Both the position numbers and the translations under genes were made by a program. 34,320 nucleotides of DNA from Casp-actino8 sp964563545 (GTDB lineage: Bacteria > Actinomycetota > Acidimicrobiia > Acidimicrobiales > Ilumatobacteraceae), in assembly GCA_964563545.1 (NCBI GenBank), contig CAZLXB010000018.1:1-34320 (forward strand), read 5' to 3'. Positions 14,968 through 22,664 of this stretch are shown one piece after another (position 1 is the first letter of the stretch; each line of letters opens with the position of its first letter). Under the pieces are notes generated by a model, which saw only the letters and a program-made list of their open reading frames with translations, was not told the origin of the DNA and ran no database searches.

Positions 14968-15735
14968 TCAGGCCAGCGAGCGACAGCGCGCCCACACGTG
15001 AGCAGCGCGTTCGAACGGATCAGGGAAGTCTTCGATCAACTTCGCTGAGCGAATCTCGAACGAGATCGGTACGTCCGGCACGGCCGATAGCAGTTCGGTG
15101 ATCGGCAACTCACCCTCCCCCGGACACGAGCGACCGTTCATCGCTTCCCAACCGAGTTCGGCCATGGTGGCCGGAGCAACCGCTGGGGCATCGGCGATCT
15201 GCACGTACGGGAACAGCGAGCGATCGTGCGTCACCACGTCGGCCACCGAAGCACCGGAGCGAGCGAGATGCAGGTTGTCGACGAGGACCCCGGAATTCGT
15301 CGCACCGGATCGCTCCACGATCTGCACCGCAAGCGACAGATTCTTCACGGGAAAGAGCGGAAGGAACTCACAGGCAACGGTGATCCCTGACGTTGCAGCA
15401 TGAGCGCAGAGTTGTCGGTATCGCTCGACCGAGACGTCGAGTTCGGTGAGACGAGAAGCGAAGAGAACGAAATTCGCACCGAGTTCGGCGGCGACGTCGA
15501 TCAAGGCCTCGCCGTGGTCGTCCCGGGCATCACTCGGGATGATCGGCTCCACATCGAGCACCGACAGACCGGTGTCGTCGAGTCGGCGCCGCACCTCACG
15601 CGTCGTGGTGGCATCCCAAGTCTGGTGGTCGTACCAGATGCCACAAGCCGGCCAACCTGCCCGCGCGCTCACCGAGACCATGTCGGCCGGACCGATATCG
15701 GTCATCACCCCGGCAGCCAGAGACAGTGTCCGCAC
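14968..15735 (-). CDS. TIM-barrel protein, sugar phosphate isomerase/epimerase-like
   Basis: The 255-residue protein resembles the xylose isomerase-like / AP endonuclease 2 TIM-barrel family. Visible barrel strands with family-like acidic and histidine residues are VLDVEPI, ANFVLFASR, ITVACEFLP, SGVLVDNLHLARSG, FPYVQIADAP and PISFEIRS. The E, D, H and E positions could bind a divalent metal. The substrate is unknown. Its GTG start follows the ctaG stop by 4 bases, so it is the last gene of the oxidase operon, although nothing in the sequence links it to respiration. The frame extends upstream into ctaG, but those residues do not look conserved. Confidence 0.75.
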   Translation of the reverse strand: MRTLSLAAGVMTDIGPADMVSVSARAGWPACGIWYDHQTWDATTTREVRRRLDDTGLSVLDVEPIIPSDARDDHGEALIDVAAELGANFVLFASRLTELDVSVERYRQLCAHAATSGITVACEFLPLFPVKNLSLAVQIVERSGATNSGVLVDNLHLARSGASVADVVTHDRSLFPYVQIADAPAVAPATMAELGWEAMNGRSCPGEGELPITELLSAVPDVPISFEIRSAKLIEDFPDPFERAAHVWARCRSLA

Positions 15736-15739
15736 GTTG

Positions 15740-16633
15740 TTACCGATGCTCAGACTCGCGAATGGGCTCGCTCTCCTCGAAGGCCTTCTCGACATCGGCC
15801 ATGGTGAGTGGCTTGCGCACGTACGCGCCCTCGTTCTCGGCTCGGAACGTCTTCACGAACTTCTTGACGAAGAGGACGATGATGATCGCCCACAGGAAGG
15901 CGGCACCGCCGATCTTCATGATCGCACCAGCGATCTGCTGGTCGTCGGTGACCGAGATGCCCCACACCCGCCACGGGATGTTGTAGTGCTTGTACACGAC
16001 GCCCTCGGCGAATGTGAGCCAGCCGGCCGGAACGGTGGCCACCACGCTGTTCATGAACAGATAGATCATCTGTCCCATGTAGCCGATGTGGAACTCCTTG
16101 AACGGTCCGCACACCGGCAACCACATCACGATCGCGCTCGACACCAGGAAGACGTGGATGCCGTAGTGGAGAGGGCCGTTGGAAACCGAGGCGTTGACCA
16201 CACCCGGTACGTGGCTCACCATCACCGCGACGTTGAACAAGAACGCAGCCCGCACCGGATGAGACATGAATTTCACGAACCGGTAGAACCCACCATCTCC
16301 TACCAACGTTCGAGCGAACCACTCGGGTGTAGCCAGAACGACGAGCGGCGGCATGAAGTACGTGAGCGCCATGTGCTGGAACATGTGCACCGAATAGAGA
16401 TACTCCTCGGCGATGTCGTGTACCGGCCAGTCGGATGCGAACCAAAGCACGGCGATACCGGCCACGAAGGCGAGCTTCTGGCGACCGGTCACCACCACCC
16501 CACCCGGACCGACCGCCCGGGGTCCGAGAACACGCACCATGTAGACGTACGACGCCACGAGGAAGGCCACGAGCAACCAGACCTCGATATGGGCCTGGAA
16601 CCTCCACGGCTCGGCCAGATCGGCCGCCAACAT
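15740..16633 (-). CDS. ctaG: Caa3-type oxidase assembly factor CtaG
   Basis: The 297-residue membrane protein has about seven helices. Family marks are FASDWPVHDIAEEYLYSVHM followed by FQHMALTYFMPPL (histidine- and methionine-rich), HVPGVVNASVSNGPLHYG, and late GYMGQMIYLF. This is the Caa3_CtaG family, thought to help insert copper or assemble caa3 oxidase in the membrane; it is different from the Cox11-type CtaG. The chosen ATG lies 2 bp after the ctaF stop; the upstream extension overlaps ctaF. Position directly after ctaC-D-E-F supports the call. Confidence 0.88.
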   Translation of the reverse strand: MLAADLAEPWRFQAHIEVWLLVAFLVASYVYMVRVLGPRAVGPGGVVVTGRQKLAFVAGIAVLWFASDWPVHDIAEEYLYSVHMFQHMALTYFMPPLVVLATPEWFARTLVGDGGFYRFVKFMSHPVRAAFLFNVAVMVSHVPGVVNASVSNGPLHYGIHVFLVSSAIVMWLPVCGPFKEFHIGYMGQMIYLFMNSVVATVPAGWLTFAEGVVYKHYNIPWRVWGISVTDDQQIAGAIMKIGGAAFLWAIIIVLFVKKFVKTFRAENEGAYVRKPLTMADVEKAFEESEPIRESEHR

Positions 16634-16635
16634 GA

Positions 16636-16968
16636 TCAGCCCTTCTGCAGGAAGAACTTGAACGTCGCCAACGCGCCGCAATACACAGCAAGAGCGAGGA
16701 TCAGGCCCGAGTAAAAGAGGTAGCTGAAGAGTTTGTTGTCGAACTTCAAGTGCATGAAGTACGAGACGACGATCACGAACTTCACCGCCATGAGCACGAA
16801 GAGCGTGGGCATGAAGAGCGGGCCGAAGTCGACGTAATACGTGGAGACCTCGATCGCGGTCAGGGCCGCGAGGATGAGTGCGATGACCACGTACTGCTTG
16901 TCGGTCGCGCCGTGGGATTCGTCATGCGTGTGTTCGGTATGGCTCGCGTGCTCGGTTGCGGTGCTCAT
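16636..16968 (-). CDS. ctaF: Cytochrome c oxidase subunit IV (caa3-type)
   Basis: The 110-residue protein has a His-rich hydrophilic N-terminus (1-24) and three helices (about 26-46, 52-74, 82-104), the pattern of the bacterial COX4/CyoD-like subunit IV. KFVIVVSYFMHLKFD is the family hallmark between helices 2 and 3. It stabilises the oxidase core in the membrane. AAGGA seven bases upstream is a good ribosome binding site. It lies between ctaE and ctaG. Confidence 0.87.
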   Translation of the reverse strand: MSTATEHASHTEHTHDESHGATDKQYVVIALILAALTAIEVSTYYVDFGPLFMPTLFVLMAVKFVIVVSYFMHLKFDNKLFSYLFYSGLILALAVYCGALATFKFFLQKG

Positions 16969-16984
16969 GTGCAGTCCTTAGGCG

Positions 16985-17593
16985 TCAGGAGGGAATCAGG
17001 TAGACGAGGGTGAAGATCACGATCCACACGATGTCGACGAAGTGCCAGTACAGGCCGATCAACTCCACCGTCTCGGCCTTGCTTCCCGGGATGCGATTGC
17101 GACGCACCATTCCGACGAGAGCCATCAGCATGATGATCCCAACGGTGACGTGCACGCCGTGGAAGCCGGTGAGGGTGTAGAAGCTCGAGCCGAAGAGGCT
17201 CGTCGTGAAGCCCAGGCCCTCACGGTAGAAGGCGGTGAACTCGTACACCTGACCACCCACGAAGGTCGCCCCAAGGAGCGCCGTCACGGTGAGCCACAGA
17301 TTGGTGTTGCGATCATCACGACGATGCGCCGCCGACACCGCGAGCACCATGGTGAGCGAGCTCATGAGCAGTACGAACGAGCTCACCGAGGTGAACGGAA
17401 TGTCGTAGATCTGATCGGGCTGCGGTCCGGCCGAGACACGACCCTTGTAGAGCATGTAGGTGGAGATCAGACCGCCGAACAACAGACATTCGGATCCGAG
17501 GAAGATCCACATGCCGAGCTTGTTGTTCGACAAGCCGGTCGTGGAGTGATGCGCGCCGTGATCGGCGCCGTGGGCGAGAGCGGTATCAGCCAA
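16985..17593 (-). CDS. ctaE: Cytochrome c oxidase subunit III
   Basis: The 202-residue subunit III has five helices. Family marks are KLGMWIFLGSECLLFGGLI (27-45, with the conserved E near the lipid/oxygen path), the GQVYEF turn, and FYTLTGFHGVHVTVGIIML, with WHFVDIVWIVIF near the end. The TTG start overlaps the end of ctaD by 8 bases and has AAGGAG upstream; the longer frame inside ctaD lacks family likeness. It is a structural subunit of the aa3 core. Confidence 0.9.
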   Translation of the reverse strand: MADTALAHGADHGAHHSTTGLSNNKLGMWIFLGSECLLFGGLISTYMLYKGRVSAGPQPDQIYDIPFTSVSSFVLLMSSLTMVLAVSAAHRRDDRNTNLWLTVTALLGATFVGGQVYEFTAFYREGLGFTTSLFGSSFYTLTGFHGVHVTVGIIMLMALVGMVRRNRIPGSKAETVELIGLYWHFVDIVWIVIFTLVYLIPS

Positions 17594-19601
17594 GGGGAGC
17601 CAGCTCCTTCGTGTGACCGCCACCTTCACCGGGTGCCGGTGGATCGAAATCGTCGTCGGGAGCCGTGGACGGCTCCATCGCCCAGCCGAACATGGTCAGC
17701 AGCAGGAAGGCCGCCCCCACACCCATCAAGAGACGGTTGTAGATGAGTCCGTAGCAGATGATCGGCAAAGAAAGGGCCACGAGGATCGGCCAGTACGACC
17801 GCGACGGCATGTGGATGTGCTCGTCAGGGTGGGCGTTGAGTTCAGCCAGAACTTCCTCAGCCGTGGCCACCTGTCGCACCTCGTGGGTGTTCGGGTCTTC
17901 CGCGTACTTGCGATGGAAGAACTCGTCCAGGTTGTTCACCGTCGGGATGGAGTCGAAGTTGTGCTCGACGGGCGGGTTGGCAGTCATCCACTCGAGCGAC
18001 CGCGCATCCCACGGATCGAGCGGCGCGATGGCCACTTTCTTCGACTTGTGCGTGTAGACGATGTTGATGATGAACAGCAGGACGCCGACGGCCAGGACGA
18101 ACGATCCGAGCGACGCGATGCGGTTCCAGAACCCGAGGTTGAAGAACCCTTCACCGGCGCGAGCCTCGGTCCAGACCTGCATACGACGGGGCTGACCCTG
18201 CAGACCGAGGATGTGCATCGGGCCGAAGGTCATGTTCATGCCGATGACCATCAGCCAGAAGTTCCACTTGCCGAGACTCTCGCTCAGTTGCTTGCGGAAG
18301 ATCTTGGGCCACCAGTAATAGAACCCGGCGAAGAGTCCGAAGATGGCACCACCGAACAGCACGTAGTGGAAGTGCGCAACGATGTAATACGTGTCGGTCT
18401 GCTGGGTGTCGCTCGGTGCCACGGAGTGAGTCACACCCGAGAGACCACCGATGGTGAACTGCACCACGAGTCCGATGGCAAAGAGCATCGGCACCGTGAA
18501 ACTGAGCTTGCCGCCCCACATGGTCATGACCCAGTTGACGATCTTGACTCCGGTCGGAACCGCGATGGCCATGGTGGCCATCGAGAAGACGGCTACCGAC
18601 ACTGGTCCGAGTCCGGAGGCGAACATGTGGTGCGCCCACACACCCCAGCCGACGAATCCGATCGCCGCACCCGACATGGCCACGATCGGGTAACCGAAGA
18701 GCGGCTTCTTGGAGAACACCGGGATGATCTCGGAGACGATTCCGAACGACGGCAGGATGAGGATGTACACCTCGGGGTGGCCGAAGATCCAGAACAAGTG
18801 CTGCCAGAGCAGAGGGTCGGCTCCGGCCGCTACATCGAAGAACGTTGCGTCGAACGAACGCTGGAACGAGAGCAGGAAGAGCGCCACCGTGATGACCGGC
18901 ATGGCGAACAGGAGCAGGAACTGCACCACGAGCGTCATCCAGGTGAAGATCGGCATGCGCATGAGCTTCATCCCGGGGGCCCGCATGTTGAGGATGGTCA
19001 CGATCAGGTTGATGGCTCCGGTCAACGACGCGATACCGGTGATCTGCAGACCGAGAACCCAGAAATCGATGCCGTGGGAGGGAGAGAACAACGTCGACGA
19101 GTTCGGGGCGTACATGAACCAGCCACCGTCCGCCGCTCCTCCGAGGAACCACGACGTGTTCAGGAAGATTCCGCCGAACAGCCAGCACCAGAATCCGAAT
19201 GCGTTGATTCGCGGGAAGGCGACGTCGCGCGCACCGATCTGGAGCGGAACGAAGTAGTTGGCGAATGCTGACACCATCGGCATCACGAAGAGGAACACCA
19301 TGGTGGTGGCGTGCATCGTGAACATCTGGTTGTACTGATCGGCGCTCAGGATCTTGCCTTCGGGTCCGGCCAACTGGAGCCGGATCAGTAACGCCTCGAC
19401 CCCACCCAGGATGAAGAAGACGAAGGAGACGACGCCGTACATGATGCCGAGCTTCTTGTGATCGACGGTGACGACCCAGTCCTTCCACGAACTGGATGCG
19501 GCCGGTCGCTTGAAAACACCGAGGGCATCGCTCGGCTTCACACCCGCGGGTGCAACTCCGGCAACGGCGACTTCGGCTGAGGGACGTTCGATGATGGCCA
19601 T
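17586..19601 (-). CDS. ctaD: Cytochrome c oxidase subunit I (A-type haem-copper oxidase)
   Basis: The 671-residue catalytic subunit reduces O2 to water and pumps protons. All ligands are present: H97 and H412 (low-spin haem), H410 (haem a3), and H275, H324, H325 (CuB). Y279 is the cross-linked tyrosine. E277 (GHPEVY) and K353 (VPTGVKIVNW) are the D- and K-channel residues of A1-type enzymes. Twelve core helices are followed by a C-terminal extension with two more helices (about 606-650). This differs from the usual ~550 residues and may be an added subunit-like segment. The ribosome binding site GAGGAG precedes the ATG. It starts 15 bp after ctaC. Confidence 0.96.
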   Translation of the reverse strand: MAIIERPSAEVAVAGVAPAGVKPSDALGVFKRPAASSSWKDWVVTVDHKKLGIMYGVVSFVFFILGGVEALLIRLQLAGPEGKILSADQYNQMFTMHATTMVFLFVMPMVSAFANYFVPLQIGARDVAFPRINAFGFWCWLFGGIFLNTSWFLGGAADGGWFMYAPNSSTLFSPSHGIDFWVLGLQITGIASLTGAINLIVTILNMRAPGMKLMRMPIFTWMTLVVQFLLLFAMPVITVALFLLSFQRSFDATFFDVAAGADPLLWQHLFWIFGHPEVYILILPSFGIVSEIIPVFSKKPLFGYPIVAMSGAAIGFVGWGVWAHHMFASGLGPVSVAVFSMATMAIAVPTGVKIVNWVMTMWGGKLSFTVPMLFAIGLVVQFTIGGLSGVTHSVAPSDTQQTDTYYIVAHFHYVLFGGAIFGLFAGFYYWWPKIFRKQLSESLGKWNFWLMVIGMNMTFGPMHILGLQGQPRRMQVWTEARAGEGFFNLGFWNRIASLGSFVLAVGVLLFIINIVYTHKSKKVAIAPLDPWDARSLEWMTANPPVEHNFDSIPTVNNLDEFFHRKYAEDPNTHEVRQVATAEEVLAELNAHPDEHIHMPSRSYWPILVALSLPIICYGLIYNRLLMGVGAAFLLLTMFGWAMEPSTAPDDDFDPPAPGEGGGHTKELAPLG

Positions 19602-19616
19602 CTGGGTGATCTCCTC

Positions 19617-20831
19617 TTACTTACGCTCGAGTAGGTAGGCGACCAGAGCATCGATCTGGTCTTCGGTGAGTCCGAGTGCCGGCATACCGCGGTACTTGCC
19701 GTCAGTCGTCTGCAACTTCGTGGGATCGGCGTACATGGGCTTCTTCTCCGGAGCATTGCGCAGCCACTCGCGCAGGTCCTTCTGATTGAGGCACTCCTCC
19801 GACACGCCGGCGAGATATCTGCCGCCGAATTCTTCGGTGGTCGCGTTCCACACGTCGTCGCGGCATTCCGGGGTCAGGAGATCCCAGGCCGCTCCGGCGA
19901 AGGTGTTGCGGGTCATGAGATGCGTGAGGTTGGGTGCTGCACCCGACACCATGTACTGCTCGGGGGCGGCGATGATCGGCGCCCCATCGGCATTGGACAG
20001 CCCGTTCACCTGGTGGCAACGGCTGCACTGCTGGATGAAGAGCGACTCACCTTCGGCGGCCAGAGTGCCCTCAGCCGGGGACTCATACGGCTTCAACTGG
20101 TTCGCAACCCAAGAGTCGAAGTCGGCGCGGGAGAGAACAACGGTTTCCATACGCATGTAGGCGTGTGAAAGTCCGCAGAACTCGGTGCACTGGCCGGCGT
20201 AGATACCAGGCTTGGAGCCTTCGAGTCGGAGCAGGTGGACGCGACCGGGAACACCGTCCTTCTTGCCGTTCAGTTTGGGGATCCAGTACGAGTGGATGAC
20301 GTCGCGGCTCGTGACGCGCAGAAGCACCTTGGTGTTCTCGGGAATCACCAACTGACCCGAGGTCACGATCGGCTCGGCCACACCGTACGACTCAGCGTTG
20401 GCGCCGGTGGAGGGGTAGTCGTATTCCCACCACCACTGCTGACCAGTGACGTTGATGACCATCTCGGTGTCGTCGGTCTTGGCGAGATCGAAGATCGTGC
20501 CCGCCGTCGGAATGGCCACGCCGATGAGGATGAGCACCGGGATGACAGTGAGCGTGATTTCGAGGGCCGGCTTGCCGTGGGTCTGCTCGGGAATCGACTG
20601 GCCACGATCGCGGTAGCGAATCACGACGAAGGCCATGGCGACGAACACGATGACGCCGACGATGCCGGCCACGAGGAAAACCGGCTGCTGCAAGTTGTCG
20701 ATCTGCTCGGCATTCGGGCCGGCGGGCTGCCAGGTGTCCTGCGGGGCGTCCTTGGCGCAACCGGCGAGGAACACCAGCCCGGCCATGAGGCCCACAGCGG
20801 CCATGATGCGGCGGCGCGGCGACTTGTTCAT
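19617..20831 (-). CDS. ctaC: Cytochrome c oxidase subunit II fused to cytochrome c (caa3-type)
   Basis: The 404-residue protein has a lipobox LAGC (C25), two helices (about 48-72 and 92-115) and the CuA cupredoxin domain. CuA ligands are H180, C215, E217, C219, H223 and M226 (CTEFCGLSHAYM); the aromatic QQWWWEYDY lies before them. A cytochrome c domain follows with CSRCH (269-273) and a likely Met ligand in one of the later Met-containing loops. This fusion defines caa3 oxidases and lets the enzyme take electrons directly from a c-type donor. Between haem motif and the C-terminal helix lies an insert with two cysteines (TPECRDD and SEECLNQ) that could form a disulfide. GGAGTA precedes the ATG at 20831; an upstream in-frame start is less likely. 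Confidence 0.94.
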   Translation of the reverse strand: MNKSPRRRIMAAVGLMAGLVFLAGCAKDAPQDTWQPAGPNAEQIDNLQQPVFLVAGIVGVIVFVAMAFVVIRYRDRGQSIPEQTHGKPALEITLTVIPVLILIGVAIPTAGTIFDLAKTDDTEMVINVTGQQWWWEYDYPSTGANAESYGVAEPIVTSGQLVIPENTKVLLRVTSRDVIHSYWIPKLNGKKDGVPGRVHLLRLEGSKPGIYAGQCTEFCGLSHAYMRMETVVLSRADFDSWVANQLKPYESPAEGTLAAEGESLFIQQCSRCHQVNGLSNADGAPIIAAPEQYMVSGAAPNLTHLMTRNTFAGAAWDLLTPECRDDVWNATTEEFGGRYLAGVSEECLNQKDLREWLRNAPEKKPMYADPTKLQTTDGKYRGMPALGLTEDQIDALVAYLLERK

Positions 20832-20908
20832 CGGTACTCCGTCTCGTTCGTCGTCTGAATGAAAAGTAGGCATCTCGGCTCGATCGTCTCCAGAGGAGTG
20901 GCGGTGAC

Positions 20909-22051
20909 TCACGGCACCACCAAGTCGATCTTGGTTCCTTCCACACCGGGAACCGTGATCTCGAAAGGCTCCTCACTGGAATAGGAGGGCTTCGGCACGG
21001 TGAGGGTCACGGCTTGCTGTCCGTCCTGTTCGACCTTGGAGGTGCATGCCTCGAGTTCGGTCTCCCGCTCGACACCACCACCGAGATCCTCCACGACCTT
21101 GCCGTACTTCACGACCATGCGATGGGGTTCGGCATCACGGTTGATGAAGAGGATCGTGCTCGGGTTGGAACGCTGCAGAGTGATCGACTGCTGAGCACCT
21201 TCGAAGCCGTCGACTTCGGCGTAGAGCACACCGTCCTCGAGGATCACCGTGGCCTGCACACTGCTCTTGGCCGACACGGATTGCGATGCGTTCTCGTCGC
21301 CTTCTTCCTCTTCTTCGCCGCACGGACGATGGGCGAAATGATCTTCTTCGGCGGCCTTGGTGAGCTCAGCGCGCTCACCATCGAGCGCGGTGGCCACGCC
21401 GACACCGGCGAGGGCCGTGAGGGCCACACCGCAGATCGCACCGATCACGCGGGGACTGGCCGAGCGACGGAAACCCACGAGGGTTCCAAAGGCGAGGATC
21501 ACTGCTCCGGCCACGGCGAACACCAGCGGGCCGGCTTGGTGTGAGAGCGACAACATGATGCGCGAGAACGAGAGCACGACGACAGCGAGCAACAACGCGC
21601 CACCCACCGGCAACTCGAGCGGATGGACGACGTAGTCACGAATCTTGGCGTTGTACGCGGCGTCGCTGGAACCCCGCTCGCTCCAGTTCTGGATCATCCA
21701 CTCGCCGAGCATGGCGATGAGGAGTCCGATGCCGACCTTGAAGATGCCGGGCGAACTGATGAGACCGACCACCACGAAACCCATGGCGATGGCGGTGCCG
21801 AGGGGCCAGATGCTGTTGCGTACACCGCGCTGCGCGGCACCCGACGACGCGTGCGACGCAGTGTCGGTGGAGAGCACGTGACCATCCCGCGTGAACGAGG
21901 CGATGGCGCCCAGGAAGACGAGCGACAAGGCGGCGAACAAGAGTGCGACCGAGCCGATCGAACCGCCGTCATTGGCGATGAACCAAACGATCGAGGCAAC
22001 GAGTGCGCCGGCGCCGAGTCCGTAGAAGAGTTTCGAGCTGGTGGTGATCAT
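20909..22051 (-). CDS. Seven-helix membrane protein with C-terminal cupredoxin-like domain
   Basis: The 380-residue protein is not a family I can name. It has seven hydrophobic helices (about 6-25, 31-53, 80-100, 104-124, 140-163, 170-190 and 195-217). The first two resemble two-helix actinobacterial oxidase subunit IV proteins. A strongly acidic linker (EEEEEGDEN) leads to a C-terminal beta domain (about 255-380) with STILFINRDAEPHRMVV, the sequence pattern of a cupredoxin first copper histidine, but the usual second C-x-H-x-M cluster is absent. So it may have a cupredoxin fold without copper. It lies between a subunit III-like gene (13 bp away) and ctaC (77 bp), in the same direction. A role with the oxidase or its paralogue is inferred from context only. 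Confidence 0.65.
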   Translation of the reverse strand: MITTSSKLFYGLGAGALVASIVWFIANDGGSIGSVALLFAALSLVFLGAIASFTRDGHVLSTDTASHASSGAAQRGVRNSIWPLGTAIAMGFVVVGLISSPGIFKVGIGLLIAMLGEWMIQNWSERGSSDAAYNAKIRDYVVHPLELPVGGALLLAVVVLSFSRIMLSLSHQAGPLVFAVAGAVILAFGTLVGFRRSASPRVIGAICGVALTALAGVGVATALDGERAELTKAAEEDHFAHRPCGEEEEEGDENASQSVSAKSSVQATVILEDGVLYAEVDGFEGAQQSITLQRSNPSTILFINRDAEPHRMVVKYGKVVEDLGGGVERETELEACTSKVEQDGQQAVTLTVPKPSYSSEEPFEITVPGVEGTKIDLVVP

Positions 22052-22064
22052 CGGATTCGCCTCG

Positions 22065-22664
22065 TCACTTCTGCACGTAGACCACGAACCACAGGGCACA
22101 GAACGCTGCGGTGAGGAAGTACCAATAAAGGGCATGTGCGGACACGATCTGCACATCGGATGCGCCGCGGCCGAGATAACGGAACGCCGCCACTGCGGTG
22201 TACACGAGTCCGGCAACCAGGAGGACCATGAAAGTTCCGGTCAAGGCGTAGAACATCGAGTGGAACGCGCCGTCGCGGGCGACCACACCCATCTGAGTCC
22301 AGATGAAGACCTGCGAGTTGAGAGCGGCGAGACCGATCAGCGCCGACATGCCAAGTGCCATGGCGGTGTGCGTGCGATCGCCACGCTTGGCCGACCACAC
22401 CGCCCACTGGGCCATGATGCAGACCACGAAGAACGCGATCAGCATCATGTTGGCGGCGACTTCGGGAACCACGATCTTCTCGGGCATCCAGTCCTTGATC
22501 AGACCGCGACGCGCCGATTCGCGATACGGAGCATCGGCCCGGAACTGCAACCAAACGGCCAACATGCCGCCGAGGAGCATGGTGCCGGCCGCCGACGCGA
22601 GCGCGGTGCCGACGAAGAGCTGACGCTTGGGCGCCTGCTGCGGTGCGGGGGGCAATGCAAGCAT
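22065..22664 (-). CDS. Cytochrome c oxidase subunit III-like protein (paralogue)
   Basis: The 199-residue protein has five helices (about 15-37, 67-92, 101-121, 128-150 and 165-190) and looks like subunit III of haem-copper oxidases: a cytoplasmic N-terminus, LFVGTALASAAGTMLLGGML, and the last helix HALYWYFLTAAFCALWFVVY, which matches the WHFVDIVWIVIF end of CtaE. It is much diverged from the CtaE of the same cluster. Its ATG shares one base with the stop of the subunit I-like gene (TGATG), so the two are translationally coupled and probably interact. Confidence 0.75.
   Translation of the reverse strand: MLALPPAPQQAPKRQLFVGTALASAAGTMLLGGMLAVWLQFRADAPYRESARRGLIKDWMPEKIVVPEVAANMMLIAFFVVCIMAQWAVWSAKRGDRTHTAMALGMSALIGLAALNSQVFIWTQMGVVARDGAFHSMFYALTGTFMVLLVAGLVYTAVAAFRYLGRGASDVQIVSAHALYWYFLTAAFCALWFVVYVQK

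Noticed and set aside
15446..16714. A 422-codon plus-strand frame opposite ctaG and the TIM-barrel gene
   Set aside because: No recognisable domain, histidine/arginine-rich shadow composition, and the opposite strand carries clear gene families.
17613..19271. A 552-codon open frame on the plus strand opposite ctaD
   Set aside because: Highly charged, low-complexity composition without known domains; it is the antisense shadow of the well-conserved ctaD and arises from its GC-rich codon bias.
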